Origin: Conoideocrella luteorostrata | Taxonomy: Eukaryota; Ascomycota; Sordariomycetes; Hypocreales; Clavicipitaceae | Reading direction: 5' to 3' | DNA: 63,964 nucleotides | Assembly (NCBI GenBank): GCA_032433595.1 | Contig: JASWJB010000259.1 | Span: 1-63,964, forward strand | In this document: positions 58,439-63,964 of the stretch, piece after piece | How the letters are laid out: the number at the start of each line of letters is the position of its first letter | Numbering within the stretch: position 1 is the first letter of the stretch | The notes under the pieces: generated by a model | Told to the model about the DNA's origin: nothing | The model's input: the letters and a program-made list of their open reading frames with translations, nothing else | The model's database searches: none | Translations under genes and position numbers: made by a program

Positions 58439-60243
58439 GACTGCCAAGGCTTCATCTAAAATTAATATAGAAGTCTATGCTGTTTGCTTTCGTCTTAAAG
58501 TTACATGTATGGAAATGCAAAGTAGGCTCCTTACATATGTGACTATTGTGGTTGTCTGTGATGGAAACCGGGAAGATTTGCGTTGGTGCGGCATGCGCAC
58601 GTCGAGTGGTGTACTCTGTACTTCGAGGGGCAAGTGTACCTGCGCTCTTGTAATGCCTCGTATATGATTTTGAATATGAGAGGGAGGCCAATATCCCAGG
58701 CAGTTCTATTCCAGGTTATCGAGCTGCATCCTCAAATAAAGTTATTATGTAGCACTGGGCTCTCAACTAGGGTTACTCTGTGACATTCCCTTGACCATCA
58801 TTCAGCATAAATACGAACTTCTTTATACTTTGGCATCTTGATACGCCGGGACTGCTTGTTTCTGCGCACCTGACGGCATTTTATTTTATATTGTCCCCCT
58901 CCGCGTCGATTGAAAGACCCGTGTGAGATGGGTCGAGAGAGTTTCCAGGATGGAGACTTGGAACAATAGCGCCATCTTCCTCCTCGGTCTCCATCTGCAC
59001 ACTGGCACAATAATTCTCAATGGACATATAGAGTGATGAGCAGATAGTGAACACTGGACGCAACTGTAGCCACGAAAGCTGTTTGATAGGTATGAACGCG
59101 ATTTTCAAGATGTGCGGACTTGAGCCTGAACGGCCGATTACGATGGGCCGCATCTGATCAATCCTCCCCACGAGCATTGAGACCACTCAGCAGTCAGCAT
59201 GGTGCCATCTAGGGAATGCCGGTGTGGGCATGTGTAGTACAACAGCCTGCATACACTCGAGGAAAGCTATCTTGGCTGTGGATGTCGCAGCGCTGCATGC
59301 TGCAGAGAATTGGCTCGCCGTAGCGCAAATGGAGGAGAATTTGGCTATGTGGTTTTGGTGATGATGATACGATACCCCATGCATGCGCGTGCAGCAACGT
59401 GCCACGAGAATTAAGCAGCCCGACCAAAAGGATGCAATAGATGTAGACGTAGATGTAGATGTAGATGCAAAGCAGATGCAGCTGGACTTGTGGATGTACC
59501 AATGTAGATCTGTGTACGGAGTATGACGAGGGTTCATGCATTCAATGTTACATCCTGCCAAGTCATCGGCGGCGAGACTGTGGTTGCTCCGTACGTGAGA
59601 TAAGTAGTTGGTTATCCTGACTGCCATCTGGTACGTAGTACAATACTCCGTCCGGAGAACACAGCATTGAATATATTACCAACAATACGGAGTGCTCTGT
59701 GCGACTCAATTGCATTGAATTCCATTCCGTTCGCTGCCCAAGACGCTAAGCCTAGTCTGGATACGGCACCAGTTGACAGCTGACAGCTGGTGGCAGGGAC
59801 TAACTAAGTAACTAGCAGCAGGACCCTGCTGGCTGCTGGTTCTGGTTTGCTGTCCAGATAGTTGCTCCGTATGTGGCTTGCCAATTACGAACGCATCACA
59901 TCACATCACATCACCCAGCTGTAAACGTACCATGCACGACGTTCTATCTACTCCTCCTAGCTCCAATGTCCTCCTCGTCTATCAATCCTTGCCAGAAATT
60001 CACCAGTCGGCGACGCCATTGTCTTTGAATTTACTCGGTTCAACCACCCCGCGGCTCTTGCGGCGTGCGTGCGACCTCCTCACTCTCCCCGCGCCGGTTT
60101 CATCGTCCTGAGATGCAGTACAGTACGCACTTGGTGGCCGAACACGACAGCACAACCATCCGCCGCAATCCGTCCCGCCCGGCTCAAGCACCTTTCTACG
60201 GCGCCAACAAACAAAATAGAATAATCGAAAAGTCATAGGCGAG
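58439..60243. other. Intergenic region, no supported gene
   Basis: Holds a GATGTA-type short repeat (59441-59468), a CATCACATCA repeat (59885-59912) and several TACGGAGTA-type motifs (59515, 59590, 59645, 59690, 59867). Its right end is the promoter of the GPHR-family gene. A 146-codon - strand frame at 59187-59627 is rejected because it is built partly on the repeat. Confidence 0.5.
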
Positions 60244-61902
60244 ATGTGGCCATTTTCAAATTGCAGTGGCTCCGACGGCTGCACGGCTCGAAACCCAAAC
60301 AAGCTCGACGCCGAGGCGCTTGTCGCCCTTCTACCCTTCGCAGCCGCCTTCCTCATTGTCGACATCCTAGTCGTCAGGCATATATTCCCCAAGCTCAGCC
60401 GTGCTCACGACGAATACCGTGACGGCGAGAACCACTACCTCCCTGCGCATGCGCCGCCGGCTTTGCGACAGGCTCACGCCGAACACGGATCCAAGAGTTG
60501 GAAACGTCGCGGCGCTGCTTTGGCGTTTGGAACGACCGTTTCCCTAGCTGTAACACTCGGGCTGCTCATACTCGGCGAAATACTGGAGGCTGTTGATCCG
60601 GTGGCCAAGAATCTGGCCCTGCACGTCATCGTTCCGTCATTGCTGCTTCTGCTGATCGGACTCGTTCCCTGGCTGCAGTGTCGAGCCATTATCACCAGCG
60701 CGGGTTGGAGTTTTCAGCGCACATCCAAAGGGGCCATCCCCAAGGTCGCTTGGGCCCTGCAGTTTACCTTCTTTGGCGCATGGCTCTTCAGCTTCTGGAC
60801 AATTGGCAATACCGTGCCGAAGACAGCTGCTCGACCTCTGCATGAGCACGGCACAAAGCCCAGCATATCTGAGACGCTGACAAAGGAATGTCTTGAAAGA
60901 GTTGGCGTGGTGGGGATTTGCCTCATGGCTCTGTTGGCTGGCTTTGCATCCGTGTCTACACCATGGCACACGTTTATTGATGCAGCTGCCCGCAAGAAGC
61001 GGCCCGTTACGGAGGCTGATATTAATAGAAAGCAAACAGGGCTGGAGGCAACCAGCGAGATGCTTACGACGAAGCGTCATCAACTACAGCTGTTGGAGAG
61101 AAAGATATCAGACCCTGCGGCGGTGGCTAAGAACTCGAGTGGCCTTGTGGGCAAGATGATGGGTACCTTTCGAGGATTATCGAAAGATGAGGCTGATATG
61201 CGTGCGCTGCGCGTCGACATCGCGGGTCTTGAGACTATGGAGGCTAATCTGGCTTCAAACCTTTCCCTCATGCAAAGCCATAGAGCGGCTACTGTTCGAG
61301 CTTCCACTGCCTGTGGCCGGATCCTGTTGGTGCCCTCGTACGTCTTTGCTTGTTACTGTGTGTACCGCATTCTCGCCACTACCCTTACAACGATACGTCG
61401 AATCCACTCCCCTTCATCAAGTTTTGCCAACAGCGACCCTATCAACCGATTCCTTGGACTCATGGCTCGACACTGGGATCCAAAGTTGGACCAGCTAGCT
61501 TGGGCAAGAACAATCAGCTTTGCATTGAGCGGTGTGATTTTGCTAGCCAGCGCAAACAGCGTGGTTCAAACATTCCACCTCTTTGCCAAATGGACCCCGG
61601 GCCTGCTGCGGCATGCTCAAGCCAACCTCGCCCTGGCTGTTGGCCAGATCACGGCAACCTACGTCATTTCAGCCTCACTTCTCCTGAGGAGTCAATTACC
61701 CGCCAAGGCGGGAGGTGCAGTGACTGGAGTTCTTCAGGGGGCCCTGAGCCCTGCGTTTGTAGATCATTGGTTCGAGACGTGGTTTCTGCTGGGAGGTGCA
61801 TTGACGGCCGTGGGAATCTGGATGGGCCGAAAATTGTCGAGGGGCTATGATGATGACTGGGATGACTACGGCACTGAAGAAATGGGTGCGAAGCGCTCAT
61901 AA
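60244..61902 (+). CDS. Golgi pH regulator (GPHR/GPR89) family membrane protein
   Basis: Single exon, 552 residues, with about nine hydrophobic segments. The order matches the GPHR family: an N-terminal pair of helices, a conserved GVVGICLMALLAGFASVSTPW block around residue 220-240 (in metazoan members the equivalent is a GF.AVN.PY motif), a coiled hydrophilic region (about 255-350, LEATSEMLTTKRHQLQLLER), and a C-terminal ABA_GPCR-like membrane part ending with an acidic cytosolic tail (DDDWDDYGTEEMG). Animal GPHR is an anion channel needed for Golgi acidification; plant relatives (GTG1/2) were proposed as receptors. The role in fungi is inferred. It converges on the Nudix gene with 245 bp between stops. 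Confidence 0.88.
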   Translation: MWPFSNCSGSDGCTARNPNKLDAEALVALLPFAAAFLIVDILVVRHIFPKLSRAHDEYRDGENHYLPAHAPPALRQAHAEHGSKSWKRRGAALAFGTTVSLAVTLGLLILGEILEAVDPVAKNLALHVIVPSLLLLLIGLVPWLQCRAIITSAGWSFQRTSKGAIPKVAWALQFTFFGAWLFSFWTIGNTVPKTAARPLHEHGTKPSISETLTKECLERVGVVGICLMALLAGFASVSTPWHTFIDAAARKKRPVTEADINRKQTGLEATSEMLTTKRHQLQLLERKISDPAAVAKNSSGLVGKMMGTFRGLSKDEADMRALRVDIAGLETMEANLASNLSLMQSHRAATVRASTACGRILLVPSYVFACYCVYRILATTLTTIRRIHSPSSSFANSDPINRFLGLMARHWDPKLDQLAWARTISFALSGVILLASANSVVQTFHLFAKWTPGLLRHAQANLALAVGQITATYVISASLLLRSQLPAKAGGAVTGVLQGALSPAFVDHWFETWFLLGGALTAVGIWMGRKLSRGYDDDWDDYGTEEMGAKRS

Positions 61903-62147
61903 GTCAAATTTGGCATTTCCCACCCCCCTACTCCCCCCTTTTTTTGGGAGGATGGGGGGGTTTGCCGGTTTCGCTGCAAAGGAATCATAAAGTTAGGCGT
62001 TTAAACAATTTGTTCGTATATGTATATATATATCTAGGCGTAGCTAAGTCTGCCGGGTAGATCCTTTTTTTTAATCCCTATACAATATTGATATGGAGTC
62101 TAGGAGTTCGTGGTATAAAAGCCAATTGAGTGCTTCGTTCGTCAGCA
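61903..62147. terminator. Convergent 3' region with homopolymer runs
   Basis: Short interval between convergent genes with a C/T/G homopolymer cluster (61920-61962) and TATATATATAT at 62019-62030, typical of 3'-end regions. No discrete polyadenylation signal can be proven. Confidence 0.4.
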
Positions 62148-62891
62148 TCATTCGAAATTCCCCTTAACCACCTGGCCAGGAAACTTCCTCATCAGCCTCT
62201 GGCTCTCCTTCTCCCTCTGCAACCGAAACCCCTCCAAGATGGTCCTCCAAACGCCGTGGCTCGTAAACTCGATATCTCCGCCATCCTTCTCCCACTTCCC
62301 CTTCTGGACCTCCTCCTCTGTCACCCACGCAAATCGATCATGTTCCCCATCCCTGATCTTTACAGCAGCCTCATCTGCCAAGTCCTCATGCACGTCCACC
62401 ACGAGCGTAACCTTGCCCCACGTGGTTCCAGACTCCAAAAACGAGACTGTCCTCGCATCATCACCCTCGTTCTTTGCCATCTCGTCCTCGGGCGATATGC
62501 CCAGCTGCCCCATGGGGATGGGGAGAGGGCCGTCCGCATCTGCATCTCCCAACCGCCTCCACTCCTCATCATCAATCATGCCCACGGGGTACAGCACCGT
62601 CTTGGCATGCAGCCCCGTCTCCTCCCAGAGCTCTCTGACCGCGCCGGCAATCACGGAGGCGTCCTCCCCGTCGGACGTGCTCCCGCCGGCGGGTTCCCAT
62701 TTCGACGGGTAGGAGTCGCTGGGGTGGCGGCGCAGGAGGAGTATTTGCGGGTAGTAGAGCGTGGAGGTTGTGCGGAAGACCATCGCCGAGGCCATGAGGT
62801 GGGTGATGTGTGGGAGGGAGGAGAGGAATTTGGTCGGTGGGAGGGAGAGGGATGATGGGAGCGTGCTGGTGAGTGTAGGGGCGGAGGACAT
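62148..62891 (-). CDS. Nudix hydrolase domain protein
   Basis: Single exon, 247 residues from ATG 62891 in a good context (AACATG). The Nudix box is clear: GGSTSDGEDASVIAGAVREL followed by WEETGL. The RELWEETGL core with its metal-binding glutamates is intact. Two residues are inserted between the upstream Glu and the Arg compared with the textbook spacing, as I recall from other fungal members. HDRFAWVTEEEV is the usual closing strand-helix. A polar insertion (about 110-155) separates box and core. It should hydrolyse a nucleoside-diphosphate-linked substrate; which one cannot be told. The 5' side is an unusual CCAACA repeat. Confidence 0.9.
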   Translation of the reverse strand: MSSAPTLTSTLPSSLSLPPTKFLSSLPHITHLMASAMVFRTTSTLYYPQILLLRRHPSDSYPSKWEPAGGSTSDGEDASVIAGAVRELWEETGLHAKTVLYPVGMIDDEEWRRLGDADADGPLPIPMGQLGISPEDEMAKNEGDDARTVSFLESGTTWGKVTLVVDVHEDLADEAAVKIRDGEHDRFAWVTEEEVQKGKWEKDGGDIEFTSHGVWRTILEGFRLQREKESQRLMRKFPGQVVKGNFE

Positions 62892-62975
62892 GTTGGTGTT
62901 GGTGTTGGTGTTGGTGTTGGTTTTGGTGTTGGTGTGGATGTTGGTGATGCCCGTGTGATGCTGGTGTTGGTGTTG
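62892..62975 (-). repeat. CCAACA-type hexanucleotide repeat directly upstream of the Nudix ATG
   Basis: On the coding strand, repeated CCAACA units, slightly degenerate, run up to the start codon itself. They would lie in the 5' UTR. In another frame the same repeat encodes alternating His-Gln, giving an out-of-frame upstream reading frame from 62988 that overlaps the Nudix start. Confidence 0.8.
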
Positions 62976-62988
62976 GTTGATGGCTCAT

Positions 62989-63964
62989 GGATGGTTTATA
63001 CGCAGTTTACGGCAGTAGATGGGCAGGAGTTGTGGTTGTGGTCTTGAGCTGCGAGTTGCGAGTTGGTGTGGATCCGAGCACTTTGGGACTCCGTAGTTAG
63101 TTACCTGGTGGGCGAAACAACTAGTTAGTTAGTTAGATGATCTCCGGTAAAAAGAAGCCTACACACTAGGCAGGCGTGGTGGGGTTTGACTGTTGTTGTT
63201 TCGCGGCTCTGGTTGTGTATAAGGATGCGAGCGGCGGTACTGCCTTGCAACTACCTAGAGATAGGCAGGTAAGTAGGTGCCTGGTAGGCAGATATGCGAT
63301 GCCTCCCACCTATCGACTACGTCATCCAACCAGTTATGTAGGTGGACGTTTCGGCGAATTACTTGCGCACAAAATAGATTGATAGCGGTTATATCGTGGG
63401 TGGACCGGGGAACCTACTCCATGGTTGACAGATGTTGCAGCGGCAAGCTCAGGTACCCCAAATCATCATCATCAGTCACAAGCAGTCACAAGACAAGGGT
63501 CAATCACGATGCACCCCGGCCGTAATGGAACTTATGTATTACCATTTCGAAACTCAACGAAAAGCCACCGCAAGATCACCACCCCCCCCAATTTCAGCCC
63601 ATACCACCCTATTCATCTATCTCATGTCCCTTTCTCTCTTCCTCGTTCTTGCTCTTACTTCCCATGCCACGCAAGTACATTGCCTCGCGTCGCGTCGCGT
63701 CGCTATGCCATGTTCGTCTCATGATAACCCGCTCTCATTATTCATGTACAGCATGAATCCCGTGAGATGATGCGCTGAAACGACTAAAGAACCGGAAATA
63801 GAACAAGCCGAAGCCTGAGTGTGGCAAATATAGCTTTTCATCGTAGTGGGGGAAAGGGAAGGGGGGTTATCCCGAAGAAAAGAGGCTCTATCAAGATTAA
63901 AGAATAGAGGTGAATGCGCTTCTGCTCATCCCAAAGGGACCAATTTAACAGAGCCATTCTCCCC
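62989..63964. other. Right edge, intergenic, no gene seen
   Basis: Contains a TTAGTTAGTTAG repeat (63121-63136), a GTAGGTGCC/CCTGGTAGG repeat cluster (63250-63300) and a GCGTCGCGTCGCGTC run (63688-63702). Frames of about 100 codons near 63.4-63.8 kb lack protein features. A gene could begin beyond the window. Confidence 0.45.

Overview
The window is chromosomal DNA from a filamentous ascomycete (Pezizomycotina). It has short introns (54-91 bp in most genes) with CTAAC/CTGAC-like branch points, a Ty3/gypsy element that looks heavily damaged by repeat-induced point mutation (RIP), and single-copy housekeeping genes typical of Sordariomycetes. The dispersed TACGGAGTAC palindrome and the AT-rich block suggest Hypocreales, but that is an inference from style and not a demonstrated identity. 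I found no bacterial operons, rRNA, tRNA or CRISPR arrays.

Left flank (1-10.7 kb), accessory and decayed. Positions of roughly 160-5460 form a TA-rich block. Its + strand still shows reverse transcriptase, RNase H, integrase and chromodomain remnants of a chromovirus, with a less mutated island at about 1.7-2.4 kb holding 66-bp in-frame repeats. Next come a 525-bp TIR element flanked by TA, a broken NLR-type N-terminal domain gene on the - strand (about 8.0-8.56 kb), a gene with six 87-bp coding repeats, and a 201-codon ORF that may be a fragment of a larger gene.

Core region (11-31 kb). A YML020W-like alpha/beta hydrolase (+) converges on mitochondrial processing peptidase alpha (-). A 476-bp MITE-like element lies just upstream of the latter. 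A Dma1-like FHA-RING ubiquitin ligase (-) follows, then a 4.9-kb stretch without genes. VPS16 (-) and ATG16 (+) are divergent and share a 330-bp promoter, joining vacuolar tethering (HOPS/CORVET) with autophagy. ATG16 converges on DOT1 (histone H3K79 methyltransferase, -).

Middle (31-52 kb), gene-poor. A doubtful small ORF at 32.4-32.8 kb and long empty stretches rich in TACGGAGTAC palindromes flank two translation genes arranged head to head: EFL1 (60S maturation GTPase, -) and eIF3l (+).

Right part (52-64 kb). A universal-stress-protein gene has a 1.4-kb first intron and a 3' end where a single in-frame TAG separates it from another 365 open codons. The TAG lies at the end of a possible 54-nt intron. 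After it come a four-exon small cysteine-containing surface protein (signal peptide and hydrophobic C-terminus), a GPHR/GPR89-family membrane protein and a convergent Nudix hydrolase. Nine genes are assigned with high confidence, and all exon joins given were checked for reading phase by hand.
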